64,000 nt of DNA, from assembly GCF_001006485.1 (NCBI RefSeq), contig NZ_JUET01000082.1, positions 1-64,000 of the forward strand, written 5' to 3'. Positions 37,148 to 46,583 of the stretch are shown in pieces. The stretch's first letter is position 1; every line of letters begins with the position of its first letter. A program made the position numbers and the translations under genes. Under the pieces are notes generated by a model. It ran no database searches and had not been told where the DNA came from. It saw only the letters and a list, made by a program, of their open reading frames with translations. Origin of the DNA: Tannerella forsythia. GTDB lineage: Bacteria; Bacteroidota; Bacteroidia; Bacteroidales; Tannerellaceae.

Positions 37148-38674
37148 TTAAAAACGTAGTACCCCTTGTTTTATTACAGAGAAGCTTAGTCCCCAATGAT
37201 TTCCAAGCAACGAACCGCGGTCTATTCCGGCAGCTACTCCAAATTCCCAGTCAGGCAGTTCGCGCTCCTCTTTCCCGCTGCGTGAACGATACGTATAACG
37301 CCAGTCGGTCACTATCGAAAAAAGGGTAAGGTTACGCAAAGTCGGTGCATACGGTGTTCCAAAGCTCTCGACCGAAGAGGCTTTTACCCGGTAAGTCACA
37401 TCCCTGCAAACTTGGCCCGAGATGCCCAGATGCCATGCACGTACCCGGTTATGACGGAAACCAAGCAGTCCGTTTTTATTATATTCCGGCGAAATCAGAA
37501 ACGGAGAGCCAAGCGAACGGTTAAAATACGAAGCGCCTGTCGTATATTCGCCGTTATTGTAGTAATTATCTGCTCCGCCTCCGTAGCCCGGATACTTATC
37601 ATGGTCAAACTCGATAAAATGAAGCGGGCCGCTCTGATCCATGGTAGAGAGATGCTCCACAACCACCTTATTTAGCCATCGCAGACGAGGCAGACGGAGT
37701 TCAATCCCTCTCAGTCCATCCCACGTGTTGTACCACTCCATACCTGATCGGTCATCGAAAAAATGCTGGTAATATCCGAAAACCGACCAGTCTCCGGCCT
37801 CGTATCCGAGACGAAAATCGTAGGAACCGTAATGGTTCCCCAAGACATTGATCCGGTCTGAAATGCTCGCATCACTCCCCCCCGACGTACCCGCCACAAT
37901 ACGCAGGAAATCTTTCAGTGATTGGGGTTGTTTGCCCAACCGGGGATGAGTGGATGCTCCTCCCCATTGCGCAAAATGACGTGCGCCGAATATCAGCGAA
38001 ACGGGAAAATCTCCCTGCAAATCTTTTATTTGTAGATAAATCGACTTGTGATGCCACAATACATTCCGCACGTATGTTTGCTTTGCTGCTCGGAACGACT
38101 CCAAATAGTCCGTATCAAACGAACGCCCGACGGCAAAATTTCCTTTCGCCTGCAACCACCCCGAGGTGCCGGGAATGTTCAGGAAACGGGGTGCATACAG
38201 ATTGATCTCCGGAATAGGACGAGCATTTGACGAAAGCACCAGATCGCCACTGCTCAACTGCCGGTCTCCAAGCGACTGATTATATCCGTCGTTTCTTCCT
38301 TCACGACTTCCTATACTCAAATGAAACCGGTCTTTATATGATAGCTCCGCATAAAGTTCTTGCAGATAAACATTTCGATAACGCGACGTTGAGGCGATCC
38401 ATTGCATTCCCGCATCCCAGCGGAAGTTTCTCCCTATTTGTTGCCGGTGATAGACAGCGGTACAAAGGTAACCGTTATTAGCCTTCAAAGGCACTTTCCC
38501 GTATCGCCCATTTACAATCCCAAAAGGCGTAAGGCCATTCGAAGCCACCGATCCGAATGTTCCGATATAATATAATGTACGAGGAGGTAAGGAATCCGGT
38601 TGTTCGGCATATCCCTCCCAATAGAAAACCGTACCAACAGCAGCTAAAAGATAGCGAAAAAATCGTACCATCAT
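37148..38674 (-). CDS. Wzi-family outer-membrane beta-barrel protein
   Basis: 508 residues. After a signal peptide (about 1-23) the chain alternates amphipathic strands with turns and ends [12 protein letters not shown], as outer-membrane barrels do. The sequence ([50 protein letters not shown]) resembles the capsule-assembly Wzi family of Bacteroidota. Known Wzi binds capsule at the cell surface; no capsule genes are adjacent, so the role here is inferred from family only. Divergent from rpsF, with its own -7 box. Confidence 0.8.
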   Translation of the reverse strand: MMVRFFRYLLAAVGTVFYWEGYAEQPDSLPPRTLYYIGTFGSVASNGLTPFGIVNGRYGKVPLKANNGYLCTAVYHRQQIGRNFRWDAGMQWIASTSRYRNVYLQELYAELSYKDRFHLSIGSREGRNDGYNQSLGDRQLSSGDLVLSSNARPIPEINLYAPRFLNIPGTSGWLQAKGNFAVGRSFDTDYLESFRAAKQTYVRNVLWHHKSIYLQIKDLQGDFPVSLIFGARHFAQWGGASTHPRLGKQPQSLKDFLRIVAGTSGGSDASISDRINVLGNHYGSYDFRLGYEAGDWSVFGYYQHFFDDRSGMEWYNTWDGLRGIELRLPRLRWLNKVVVEHLSTMDQSGPLHFIEFDHDKYPGYGGGADNYYNNGEYTTGASYFNRSLGSPFLISPEYNKNGLLGFRHNRVRAWHLGISGQVCRDVTYRVKASSVESFGTPYAPTLRNLTLFSIVTDWRYTYRSRSGKEERELPDWEFGVAAGIDRGSLLGNHWGLSFSVIKQGVLRF

Positions 38675-38698
38675 CCCGTATTACATGATAAACCGCCG

Positions 38699-38706
38699 CA
38701 AAGCTA
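38699..38706 (-). promoter_or_regulatory. -7 box for the Wzi-family gene
   Basis: Reverse-strand TAGCTTTG, 25 bases before the start codon. Confidence 0.55.
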
Positions 38707-38753
38707 CGAAAAAAAACTTCATCGGGAAAAGTTGGATATATCAAGAAAATGAC

Positions 38754-38761
38754 TACCTTTG
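38754..38761 (+). promoter_or_regulatory. -7 box for rpsF operon
   Basis: TACCTTTG followed by CACCGC, 29 bases before the rpsF ATG. Confidence 0.7.
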
Positions 38762-38789
38762 CACCGCAAATTTTAAAACAGTAACATTT

Positions 38790-39146
38790 ATGAACAATTA
38801 CGAAACCGTTTTCATTTTAACTCCCGTTTTATCTGACGCACAGATGAAGGAAGCGGTAGACAAAATCAAAGCAGTGCTCTCTGCCGAGAATGCAGAGATT
38901 GTGAATGAAGAAGATTGGGGCTTGCGTAAACTGGCTTATCCGATCGAGAAAAAGACAACCGGCTTTTATTGGCTCATCGAGTTTAAGGCGAATCCGGAAA
39001 CGATTACGACATTGGAAACACAATTCCGCCGCGACGAGCGCGTAATCCGCTTCCTGACTTTCCGTCAAGATAAATATGCGGCCGAATATGCTGCGAAGAG
39101 AAGAGGTTTGAAGAAAGCATCGAAAGAAACAGAAAAGGAAAATTAA
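38790..39146 (+). CDS. rpsF: 30S ribosomal protein S6
   Basis: 118 residues. [16 protein letters not shown] and the [20 protein letters not shown] segment are diagnostic of S6, with a lysine-rich tail. Start at 38790 follows the promoter; an upstream in-frame ATG at 38685 would include the promoter. S6 and S18 bind the small subunit as a pair, and rpsR follows after two bases. Confidence 0.96.
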   Translation: MNNYETVFILTPVLSDAQMKEAVDKIKAVLSAENAEIVNEEDWGLRKLAYPIEKKTTGFYWLIEFKANPETITTLETQFRRDERVIRFLTFRQDKYAAEYAAKRRGLKKASKETEKEN

Positions 39147-39148
39147 TC

Positions 39149-39433
39149 ATGACAACAGCAAATACAAACAGCAATCAGACGGAAATCAGATACCTGACCC
39201 CGATGTCGTCGGATGTGAAGAAGAAAAAATATTGCCGTTTTAAAAAGAGCGGAATCAAGTATATCGATTATAAGGATCCTGAATTTCTGAAGAAATTTCT
39301 GAACGAACAGGGTAAGATTCTTCCGCGCCGTATCACCGGAACTTCATTAAAGTTTCAGCGTCGTGTGGCACAGGCCGTGAAGAGAGCGCGCCATTTGGCA
39401 TTGCTTCCCTACGTAACCGATTTGATGAAATAA
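39149..39433 (+). CDS. rpsR: 30S ribosomal protein S18
   Basis: 94 residues. [20 protein letters not shown] and [20 protein letters not shown] are highly conserved S18 segments. The C-terminus ends LPYVTDLMK. Two bases after rpsF and 20 before rplI in the standard S6-S18-L9 operon. Confidence 0.97.
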   Translation: MTTANTNSNQTEIRYLTPMSSDVKKKKYCRFKKSGIKYIDYKDPEFLKKFLNEQGKILPRRITGTSLKFQRRVAQAVKRARHLALLPYVTDLMK

Positions 39434-39453
39434 TTTTAAGGAGGAGACAGAAT

Positions 39454-39900
39454 ATGCAAGTTATTTTGAAAGATGATGTAGTAAACTTAGGCTACAAAGA
39501 CGATATCGTAAACGTGAAAGACGGTTACGGACGTAACTTTCTAATCCCGCAAGGTAAAGCAGTGATTGCTTCGGAGTCGGCACGTAAAGTGTTGGCTGAA
39601 AACCTGAAACAACGTGCCCACAAATTGGCTAAGATCAAAGAAGATGCACAGGCACTGGCTGCGAAACTCGAAGGCGTTTCGTTGACGATTGGCGCAAAAA
39701 CAAGTTCGACCGGTACGATTTTCGGCTCGGTAACGAATATTCAGATTGCTGAAGAATTGGCTAAGAAAGGATTCGAAATAGATCGTAAGACAATCCTTAT
39801 CAAGGATTCGGTAAAAGAAGTCGGCTCATATCGTGCCATACTGAAACTCCACAAGGAAGTTTCGGTCGAAATTCCGTTCGAAGTTATTTCGGAAGCCTGA
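39454..39900 (+). CDS. rplI: 50S ribosomal protein L9
   Basis: 148 residues. The N-terminal domain ([32 protein letters not shown]) and long connecting helix ([20 protein letters not shown]) are typical. A purine-rich AAGGAGGAGA just before the ATG is a Shine-Dalgarno site, unusual in this window. Ends with a strong terminator 24 bases downstream. Confidence 0.97.
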   Translation: MQVILKDDVVNLGYKDDIVNVKDGYGRNFLIPQGKAVIASESARKVLAENLKQRAHKLAKIKEDAQALAAKLEGVSLTIGAKTSSTGTIFGSVTNIQIAEELAKKGFEIDRKTILIKDSVKEVGSYRAILKLHKEVSVEIPFEVISEA

Positions 39901-39923
39901 TATTCCGATTTGCCATAAATGTT

Positions 39924-39951
39924 AAAAAGGCCTCTATTGAGGCCTTTTTTT
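39924..39951 (+). terminator. Rho-independent terminator of rpsF-rpsR-rplI
   Basis: Stem AAAAAGGCCTC, loop TATT, stem GAGGCCTTTTTTT with a T-run; may work in both directions. Confidence 0.9.
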
Positions 39952-39970
39952 ATATCTATTCGGAAATTAT

Positions 39971-39978
39971 TATATTTG
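39971..39978 (+). promoter_or_regulatory. -7 box for the amidase gene
   Basis: TATATTTG, 27 bases before the ATG at 40006. Confidence 0.6.
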
Positions 39979-40005
39979 CTGCATGATTCGTAAAAGATAT
40001 ATACG

Positions 40006-41148
40006 ATGAACAGATTACGGTTTCTTTTCGTCATATCGGCAATCTGTGTATTGCGCGGGATAGCTCAGCCTCTTTTAGCTAAAGGAGATACTTTTATCGT
40101 AGTAATCGATGCCGGTCATGGCGGGAAAGACCCCGGAGCCAAAGGGGTAAAGACGAATGAAAAGACAATCAACCTTGCCGTTGCCCTCAAGTTAGGGAAA
40201 ATGATTGCCGCCGGACATGATGACGTGCAGGTAATTTACACCCGTAAAACAGATAAGTTCGTGGAATTGAGCGAACGCGCCAATATCGCCAACCGAAATA
40301 AGGCCGATCTGTTTATCTCTATTCATACCAATTCGTTAAAGAAAAAAAATGCTTCGGTAAAAGGGGGAGAAACGTATACCCTCGGTCTGGCAAAGACGCA
40401 AGAAAATTTAGAAGTTGCCATGCTGGAAAACTCTGTTATTCTGTTAGAAGAGAATTATAAACAGCGTTATGAAGGCTTCGATCCGAATTCTTCGGAATCC
40501 TATATTATCTTCGAGTTTATGCAAAATAAGCATATGGAACAAAGTGTTTCGTTTGCCTCAGAGATTCAAAAAGAATTCGTGGCAGCCCGGCGTGTAAATC
40601 GTGGAGTTCGGCAGGCCGGATTTCTTGTGTTGAAAGCTACAAGCATGCCCAGCGTACTTATCGAGTTGGGATTTATTTCCAACCATGAAGAAGAGCGTTA
40701 CATGCACTCGGTCGAAGGACAAAACAAATTGGCTAAAGCGATATATAATGCCTTTTCGCGTTATAAGCGAGATTATGTTCGTAAGCAGGGAGGAATCACG
40801 AATACTCAGATAATCGGCAAGGCCGAAAATACGTTGCAGTCTCAGAAAAAGGAGCAGCAAAACGCAAAGGAAACGGCGAAAAATAGGCCTCGTTCTGAAA
40901 CAAACGAAAAGAGTCGTGGAACAATCGTTTACAAAGTACAGATTCTGACTTCCGACAAACGGTTACCGGCGCACTCTCCCAAACTGAAGGGTTACAAAAC
41001 AAGCTTCTATCAGGAAGGTAAAATCTACAAATACACGTACGGAGAATCATCGGACTTCAAAGAAATTCAAAAGATCCAGCGAAAAATATCCAAAGATTTC
41101 CCGGAAGCCTTCATTATCCGGATGAAGGACGGAAAACGTTTAAAATAA
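40006..41148 (+). CDS. N-acetylmuramoyl-L-alanine amidase
   Basis: Zinc amidase that cleaves the peptide stems from peptidoglycan, probably in daughter-cell separation. 380 residues: signal peptide (about 1-22), Amidase_3 domain (about 28-245) with zinc ligands in VIDAGHGGKDPGAKG (histidine), in the glutamate of TNEKTINL, and in FISIHTNS; catalytic glutamate in VLIELGFISN. The C-terminal part (about 300-380, GTIVYKVQILTSDKRLPAHS) resembles a SPOR-type peptidoglycan-binding domain. Followed after 21 bases by the MCE protein. Confidence 0.93.
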   Translation: MNRLRFLFVISAICVLRGIAQPLLAKGDTFIVVIDAGHGGKDPGAKGVKTNEKTINLAVALKLGKMIAAGHDDVQVIYTRKTDKFVELSERANIANRNKADLFISIHTNSLKKKNASVKGGETYTLGLAKTQENLEVAMLENSVILLEENYKQRYEGFDPNSSESYIIFEFMQNKHMEQSVSFASEIQKEFVAARRVNRGVRQAGFLVLKATSMPSVLIELGFISNHEEERYMHSVEGQNKLAKAIYNAFSRYKRDYVRKQGGITNTQIIGKAENTLQSQKKEQQNAKETAKNRPRSETNEKSRGTIVYKVQILTSDKRLPAHSPKLKGYKTSFYQEGKIYKYTYGESSDFKEIQKIQRKISKDFPEAFIIRMKDGKRLK

Positions 41149-41169
41149 ACTTATAAAACTGCAAAAACA

Positions 41170-42054
41170 ATGAAGATGAAATTTAGCAAAGAGGCAACAA
41201 TCGGTGTTGTATCCATTATCAGCCTCGTATTGTTATATATTGGCGTGAATTATCTGAAAGGGATAAACCTCTTTCGCCCGGCCAATCATTATTACGTAGC
41301 TTGCTCGAATGTTAAAGACGTAACCATATCGAGCCCTGTTTTTGTTGAAGGCTTTAAAGTCGGACTCGTACGAAGTATCTCTTATGACTATTCAACAACC
41401 GGAAAAATTCTTGTCGAGATCAGTCTGGAAGAAAGCATGCGCATCAACAAAGGCAGTTATATCTCTTTGGAAAAAACGCTTCTGAGTGGAGGTGAATTGC
41501 ATATTCACTTAAACAAATACGTGGATGAATACTTGAAGTCCGGTGATACGATTGAAGGACGGTCTCCCGAAGATATGATGGCCTCGGTACAAGAAAAGAT
41601 GTTACCGCAGATCATCGATCTGCTCCCCAAGTTAGATTCAATCTTGTACAGCTTGCAGATATTGGTAAGTCATCCGGCACTCTCGCAGTCGTTAGATCAT
41701 ATCGAGAAAACAACGGCAAGCCTCGAAATTTCGTCGCGGCGATTAAACCAGTTACTCGGTAATGATGTGCCGGTTATTGCCTCAAACTTAAAAACAACAA
41801 CCGATAATTTTGCCGCCTTGAGTGAGGAGATGAAAAATCTGAATTTAAAAGGCAGTATCCAGTCGTTGAATTTAACGATCGATAATTTGGGACAAACGAC
41901 CATGAAATTAAATGCAAAAGACAACTCACTGGGACTTTTACTTAATGACACACTGCTGTATAACAATCTGAATGAGACGGTCGTAAACGCATCCAATCTG
42001 CTTATCGACTTGAAACAGAACCCAAAACGGTATGTTCGCTTTTCATTGTTTTGA
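41170..42054 (+). CDS. MlaD/MCE family lipid-transport protein
   Basis: 294 residues with one N-terminal membrane helix (about 10-28), a single MCE domain (about 36-115, with VFVEGFKVGLVRSISYD) and a helical tail. MlaD proteins form hexameric rings that carry phospholipids between membranes together with an MlaE permease and MlaF ATPase; neither is encoded in this window. Located just after the amidase gene, a neighbour pair often seen in Bacteroidales. Confidence 0.88.
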   Translation: MKMKFSKEATIGVVSIISLVLLYIGVNYLKGINLFRPANHYYVACSNVKDVTISSPVFVEGFKVGLVRSISYDYSTTGKILVEISLEESMRINKGSYISLEKTLLSGGELHIHLNKYVDEYLKSGDTIEGRSPEDMMASVQEKMLPQIIDLLPKLDSILYSLQILVSHPALSQSLDHIEKTTASLEISSRRLNQLLGNDVPVIASNLKTTTDNFAALSEEMKNLNLKGSIQSLNLTIDNLGQTTMKLNAKDNSLGLLLNDTLLYNNLNETVVNASNLLIDLKQNPKRYVRFSLF

Positions 42055-42417
42055 TCCCTTAAAAGAAAAATAAACTTAGAGCTATTCTATATAAAAAAAA
42101 AACTTGCTTTTTTAGAAATAGAAGAACAGACCGTTTGTTGGCGACTTTTCCGTGAAAAGAAGAAAAGTTTATGCAATGTGTAAAAAAAGAACACTCCGAT
42201 ATAAAACAGTCGTATTTTCAAGAAGTCATGTTCTCAAAGCAATCATAAGATATAAAGAATCAGCACAGTATACACAAACAGTTCGTATACAATTTCCTAT
42301 TGAGCGTCAACCTGCCTATACCGGGACGATCTTCATTTTTTATTTTGAAAATAATGTCGACCTTTACAACTCGAAAATCAAATTGAATATTGTGGAATTA
42401 TTTATCTATTGTTAAAT
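42055..42417. other. 363-bp AT-rich intergenic region upstream of dnaA
   Basis: No convincing gene. The DNA is strongly AT-rich and contains A- and T-tracts (for example near 42090-42115). I found no exact DnaA box TTATCCACA; the nearest (TGTGGAATTA at about 42391) is a poor match. A replication origin here is possible by position but unsupported by motif. No TAnnTTTG promoter was clear. Confidence 0.3.
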
Positions 42418-43821
42418 ATGGGATCAGACTGTCAATTATTATGGAGTAGATGCTTATCCATTATCAAAGATATCGTGCCGGAAGCCGCTTATAAGACATG
42501 GTTTTTACCGATTGTTCCTTTGTCTTACGAAGACCATAAGGTCACGATTCAGGTACCCAGCCCTTTCTTTTACGAATATTTGGAAGCAAACTACGTCAGT
42601 GTACTCAAGATGACGATCCCCCGTGTCTTTGGCGAGGGAACGATTTTGAATTATCGCGTAATGGTTGATCAGGGTTCTTCAAATGGAACGGTAGATTATC
42701 CGACCGAAAACGGCGTTGCCGCTCCTCAACGGAATACGCCGCTCGATGTGAACAAAGTCCCGTTCACTCCCTTTTCGCAGGTGGCTCCGCAAGATCTGGA
42801 TTCACAATTGAATCGGAAATATACTTTTGAAACGTTCTTCGAAGGAGTCAGCAACAAATTGGCACGCACAGCCGGCGAGGCTATTGCAAACGATCCGGGA
42901 AAAACAACCTTTAATCCGTTGTTTGTCTATGGACCCTCAGGGGTTGGGAAGACTCATCTGTGTCATGCCATCGGTATTCGCATTCGGGAGTTGCATCCGG
43001 AAAAACGTGTATTATACGTGTCGGCGAACCGTTTCCGCATACAATATACGGATGCTGTACGGAAAAATACGTCGAACGACTTTTTGAACTTCTACCAAAG
43101 TCTGGATGTCTTGATTCTGGACGATATCCACGAACTGGTGGGGCTGGTCAAAACGCAGCAAGCGTTCTTTCATATATTCAACAACTTACATCAATTAGGT
43201 AAACAACTGGTACTGACGTCGGATAAGGCACCGGTCGATATGCAGGGTATGGAAGAGCGACTGATCACACGTCTCAAATGGGGACTCACAGCCGAACTGG
43301 GACGTCCCGATCCGGAATTACGCAGAAAAATTCTGCGTAATAAGATCGCTCACGAAGGATTGGTTATTAACGATGACGTGTTTAACTATATCGCCGACAA
43401 CGTGACGGATAATGTCCGTGATTTGGAAGGAGTTTTAGTCTCCTTGATGGCCCATTCGTTGATAAACAACAAAAGTATTGATATGGCAATGGCTCAGCGG
43501 GTGATTGCCCAGACGGTAAGGATTGAAGAAAAGCAACTCTCTATTGAGAAGATTCAGGAGACGGTATGTCACTATTTTAACCTCGAAGAGGCACTGATTC
43601 AAACCCCTTCACGGAAAAGAGAAATTGTACAGGCACGTCAAATCACAATGTATCTGGCCAAGAAATATACCGAATCGTCATTTTCGCATATCGGTAAAAT
43701 CGTTGGAGGAAAAGATCATGCCACCGTTTTGCATGCTTGTAAGACCGTCAAAGATCAGATGGAAATAAATAAAACTTTCCGTTCGACCGTTGAAACCATT
43801 GAAGGTTGTTTAAAAAACTAA
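42418..43821 (+). CDS. dnaA: Chromosomal replication initiator protein DnaA
   Basis: 467 residues. Domain I (about 1-85) is followed by a linker, the AAA+ domain with Walker A GPSGVGKTH (about 171), Walker B VLILDDIHEL, sensor regions, and domain IV with the DnaA-box-binding helix GGKDHATVLHACKTV (about 428). Start taken at ATG 42418; an in-frame TTG nine bases upstream is the alternative. Converges on the FtsX permease gene with an 11-base gap. Confidence 0.97.
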   Translation: MGSDCQLLWSRCLSIIKDIVPEAAYKTWFLPIVPLSYEDHKVTIQVPSPFFYEYLEANYVSVLKMTIPRVFGEGTILNYRVMVDQGSSNGTVDYPTENGVAAPQRNTPLDVNKVPFTPFSQVAPQDLDSQLNRKYTFETFFEGVSNKLARTAGEAIANDPGKTTFNPLFVYGPSGVGKTHLCHAIGIRIRELHPEKRVLYVSANRFRIQYTDAVRKNTSNDFLNFYQSLDVLILDDIHELVGLVKTQQAFFHIFNNLHQLGKQLVLTSDKAPVDMQGMEERLITRLKWGLTAELGRPDPELRRKILRNKIAHEGLVINDDVFNYIADNVTDNVRDLEGVLVSLMAHSLINNKSIDMAMAQRVIAQTVRIEEKQLSIEKIQETVCHYFNLEEALIQTPSRKREIVQARQITMYLAKKYTESSFSHIGKIVGGKDHATVLHACKTVKDQMEINKTFRSTVETIEGCLKN

Positions 43822-43832
43822 TGAATAAATCC

Positions 43833-46226
43833 CTATTCGCTTTTCAGCGTTTTAACAGGGTTGATCGTAGCGGCACGCCAACTTTGCCACGAGACCGCCG
43901 CAACGGAGAGCAGCAGTACAGATAATCCCGCGAACAGGAAAACCCACCAGTCAAGAGTGGTTTTGAATGCGAATATCTCGAGCCATTTTGTCATCGCCAT
44001 ATAAGCTCCCGGCACGGCTAACAAAAAGGCTATTCCTATCCAGATCACAAAGCGATAATTCAGCATACGAAGGATGTCGGAGGGCTGTGCTCCGTTTATT
44101 TTACGGATACCGATTTCTTTTGTCTTCCGTTTCACGATGAAAGCCATTATAATAATCAATCCCAATGTGGCCACCAGCAGACACAATGCCGAAAAGATAT
44201 GGGTAAGTTGCTCTGCATGCAATTCGTTATAGTAGATGCTGTCGTACACATCGTGCAGGAAGGTGTACTGTGCCGGATATTCCGGGTTGATTTCCTGCCA
44301 TACACGGTTAAATGTGCGGAGAGCTTCTTTTGTATCATCGGGTGAGAGATAGACCATAAGGCAATGTTGAAAGAGGGCGCGTTGCAGCAGTAATTGAGGG
44401 ATAGCATCGTCATAAGTCGTCGTATAGTTAAAATTTTCCGTTACCCCTACAATCATCCCTTTGTTGATGTAATCAACTCCGCCCTGTCCATGACGAATAT
44501 GCAGCCGCTGTCCGACAGCTTCGTTCGGAGTGTTGAACCCGAGTATTTCCGCCGCTTTTCGGTTGATAACGTATTCTTCCGTTATGTCAGGCGCAGGTTT
44601 GCCGTCTATCGAGTCGAAAAGCATTTGCTCTTCTTCTTCGAGGGTACGTAATCCTTTGCTAAAGCTCGTTCCCGAAAGAAGGCGGATACCAAAGAATGGG
44701 ATAAAATCTTCACCGACAACCAATACCGGAATTCGTCGACCTTCGTCTTCGCTCTCCTGATCGGTACGTACATACACGCCGTCGCGAATGGCTGATCCGG
44801 GCAACTGCATGGCGGAGGTTACTCGACGAATCTCGGGATGCTTAGCCAGATCGGTTTTCAACAGTCCGTAGCGTCGTATCACGCTCGCCGGCTGTTCTCT
44901 CATCACTAAAATCGTGCGCTCTTTACCTCCGACTTGCATGGTACGGATCAGCCCGATTTGGCGTGAGATACAAACGCTCACAATGACTACAAACATAACT
45001 ATCGCATATTGCCCGATCAGCATATACCTGATATTCGACAGTGTAAAACCCGTACCGTAAGAATGAAACTGCATGCTTAAAAAACGTGTGGAAGACATCT
45101 GACGGATAACCGGTATAACGGACGTTATCATCACCAAAATCGGAAATAAAACGCAGAGCAAGAGTAGAACTTTTGTATTTGATGTTACTTCGGGAAATAA
45201 ACCGGGCATCACCGATTGTGCCAGAAGTAGCCCGGCAAGCACCGCAGCGCCTCCAAGAATCAGCGCCAGCAGACATTCGTCCCAAAAGACGCGCCACGAT
45301 GAAGCACCATTGAGTCGTAACAACTGATAATATCGGCGATTGAACGAAAAAATCAGTCCGGCATTCAGCCATAGATTAAAAAGGACAATTAACAGCAAAA
45401 GTAGATTGGCGCAGGCAATTAAATAAATGTAATAGATGTTACTGTTGGGTTCGTGTTCACGCTGGAAATGGCTATGCAAATGAATATCGGTCAGCGGAAA
45501 CAGCAAAGGAAATACCTTACGCGGAGCATTGCTGTTCAGTTTTTTCAGATTGGCGGTAATCCCTTGTTGCAAGTCTGCTATATTGGTTTGAGGATGGAGC
45601 AATAGATAAACATATGAAAATAAGTTCGTAGCATCGTCCGGTAAATGAACAAGTAAATCCGTATGGAAATGAGACGTTTCCGGAAAATCTTCAAAAACGC
45701 CGCTGATAAACACTTTCCGGTCGGCAAATTTACGTCCGTTAACGAGTTCGAACTCTTTCCCTACGGGGGAAGCATCGCCAAACAACCGATTGGCATAACT
45801 GCGGCTGATTACAGCTTTCTCCGGAGAGTCCAAAACCGTATGCGGATCACCGTCTAAAAGTTTAAAATCAAACACCTCAAAAAAATTTCCACTTACAAAA
45901 TAGAAATGATCCGTCAAGTAATTTCTCCCTTCATGCCGTAACTCTCCACTCTCACTCTTGTGCATCCTGACGACGGCTTCTATCCCCGCGACACCTGCTA
46001 ATGCCGGATCGGACGGTGCAAATCCGTGGATACGCACATCGATCGGTTCATTCTCTGTCTGAAAAGATAACCGGACAATCCGTTCGGCATGGCGGTGAAA
46101 CCGGTCGTACCTCATTTCCTTGCGAACATAGGCATACGACAACAACAGACATGCAAAAATAACCGACAGTCCCAACAAGTTGACCAATCGCAATGATTTG
46201 CTTTTATTCAATCGCCTTAACAACAT
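43833..46226 (-). CDS. ABC transporter permease, MacB/FtsX family
   Basis: 797-residue permease with two MacB periplasmic core and FtsX units in tandem: membrane helices near 17-33, about 275-300, 315-340, 355-375 in the first half and a repeat near 400-425, 665-690, 715-740 and 760-780 in the second. The motif EIGIRKINGAQPSDILRML (about 694) is the cytoplasmic coupling segment. No ATPase gene is adjacent, so the partner is elsewhere. The upstream region carries a -24/-12-like element and two dyads, suggesting sigma-54 and an NtrC-type activator. Substrate unknown. Confidence 0.9.
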   Translation of the reverse strand: MLLRRLNKSKSLRLVNLLGLSVIFACLLLSYAYVRKEMRYDRFHRHAERIVRLSFQTENEPIDVRIHGFAPSDPALAGVAGIEAVVRMHKSESGELRHEGRNYLTDHFYFVSGNFFEVFDFKLLDGDPHTVLDSPEKAVISRSYANRLFGDASPVGKEFELVNGRKFADRKVFISGVFEDFPETSHFHTDLLVHLPDDATNLFSYVYLLLHPQTNIADLQQGITANLKKLNSNAPRKVFPLLFPLTDIHLHSHFQREHEPNSNIYYIYLIACANLLLLLIVLFNLWLNAGLIFSFNRRYYQLLRLNGASSWRVFWDECLLALILGGAAVLAGLLLAQSVMPGLFPEVTSNTKVLLLLCVLFPILVMITSVIPVIRQMSSTRFLSMQFHSYGTGFTLSNIRYMLIGQYAIVMFVVIVSVCISRQIGLIRTMQVGGKERTILVMREQPASVIRRYGLLKTDLAKHPEIRRVTSAMQLPGSAIRDGVYVRTDQESEDEGRRIPVLVVGEDFIPFFGIRLLSGTSFSKGLRTLEEEEQMLFDSIDGKPAPDITEEYVINRKAAEILGFNTPNEAVGQRLHIRHGQGGVDYINKGMIVGVTENFNYTTTYDDAIPQLLLQRALFQHCLMVYLSPDDTKEALRTFNRVWQEINPEYPAQYTFLHDVYDSIYYNELHAEQLTHIFSALCLLVATLGLIIIMAFIVKRKTKEIGIRKINGAQPSDILRMLNYRFVIWIGIAFLLAVPGAYMAMTKWLEIFAFKTTLDWWVFLFAGLSVLLLSVAAVSWQSWRAATINPVKTLKSE

Positions 46227-46261
46227 CTTATTTCGTTCTTTAGATTCTTCCGATCATGTTC

Positions 46262-46279
46262 TTCCAAAAACGATGCCAA
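46262..46279 (-). promoter_or_regulatory. Sigma-54-like (-24/-12) promoter of the FtsX permease
   Basis: Reverse-strand TTGGCA-N6-TTTGGAA: GG and GG are exactly ten bases apart, against the consensus GG-N10-GC. The predicted start would lie about 26 bases before the start codon. The -12 deviation lowers confidence; the upstream dyads raise it. Confidence 0.45.
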
Positions 46280-46332
46280 CATGTTAAACATCCAAATACA
46301 AGCTAATTATCAAAATCATTTCCGCTTTATTG

Positions 46333-46370
46333 TGTCTAAAAATTAGACATTGCTGTCCATTTTTTTGACA
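46333..46370 (-). promoter_or_regulatory. Two TGTC-N9-GACA activator sites
   Basis: Site 1 (46333-46349) is TGTCTAAAAATTAGACA; site 2 (46354-46370) is TGTCCATTTTTTTGACA. Both are TGTC-N9-GACA dyads, with centres 21 bp apart (two helical turns) and about 90 and 110 bp upstream of the predicted start, as expected for an NtrC-type activator. Confidence 0.6.
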
Positions 46371-46456
46371 CTATAGCCTTTTGCATAAATGTCGCTAATA
46401 CCACTGATTTTTTTATTTCAATTAGGTGCTTCGGTCGCAACAAACGTAAAAAATTA

Positions 46457-46475
46457 CGAAGGATGCTCTCCTTCG
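46457..46475 (-). terminator. Small hairpin with T-run, second terminator-like element
   Basis: CGAAGGA / TCCTTCG, seven perfect pairs with a five-base loop, followed on the reverse strand by TAATTTTTT. Lies beyond the main rplS terminator and could insulate the permease promoter. Confidence 0.45.
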
Positions 46476-46519
46476 CTTTCATCCGTCTCCTCCAAAAAGT
46501 TCATGCATGCTTACACAGT

Positions 46520-46557
46520 AAAAAAAGGTGTACCAAAACATTGCGTTTTGACACACC
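46520..46557 (-). terminator. rplS terminator; dispersed hairpin element, copy 2
   Basis: On the reverse strand, GGTGTGTCAAAAC and GTTTTGGTACACC (two mismatches, five-base loop) are followed by seven T. The element is nearly identical to 4702-4738 read in the other orientation. Confidence 0.75.
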
Positions 46558-46583
46558 CTCTTTTAATTTTGTTACGAGATCGA

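Larger units (their letters stand above)
46227..46583. other. 357-bp intergenic region, FtsX permease to rplS
   Basis: Holds the sigma-54-like promoter and dyads, a small hairpin and the rplS terminator. Longer reading frames here on either strand have no recognisable protein features and cross these signals, so I call no gene. Confidence 0.5.

Noticed and set aside
42152-42415. 87-codon open frame upstream of dnaA
   Set aside because: AT-driven composition, no recognisable domain and no promoter; more likely chance.
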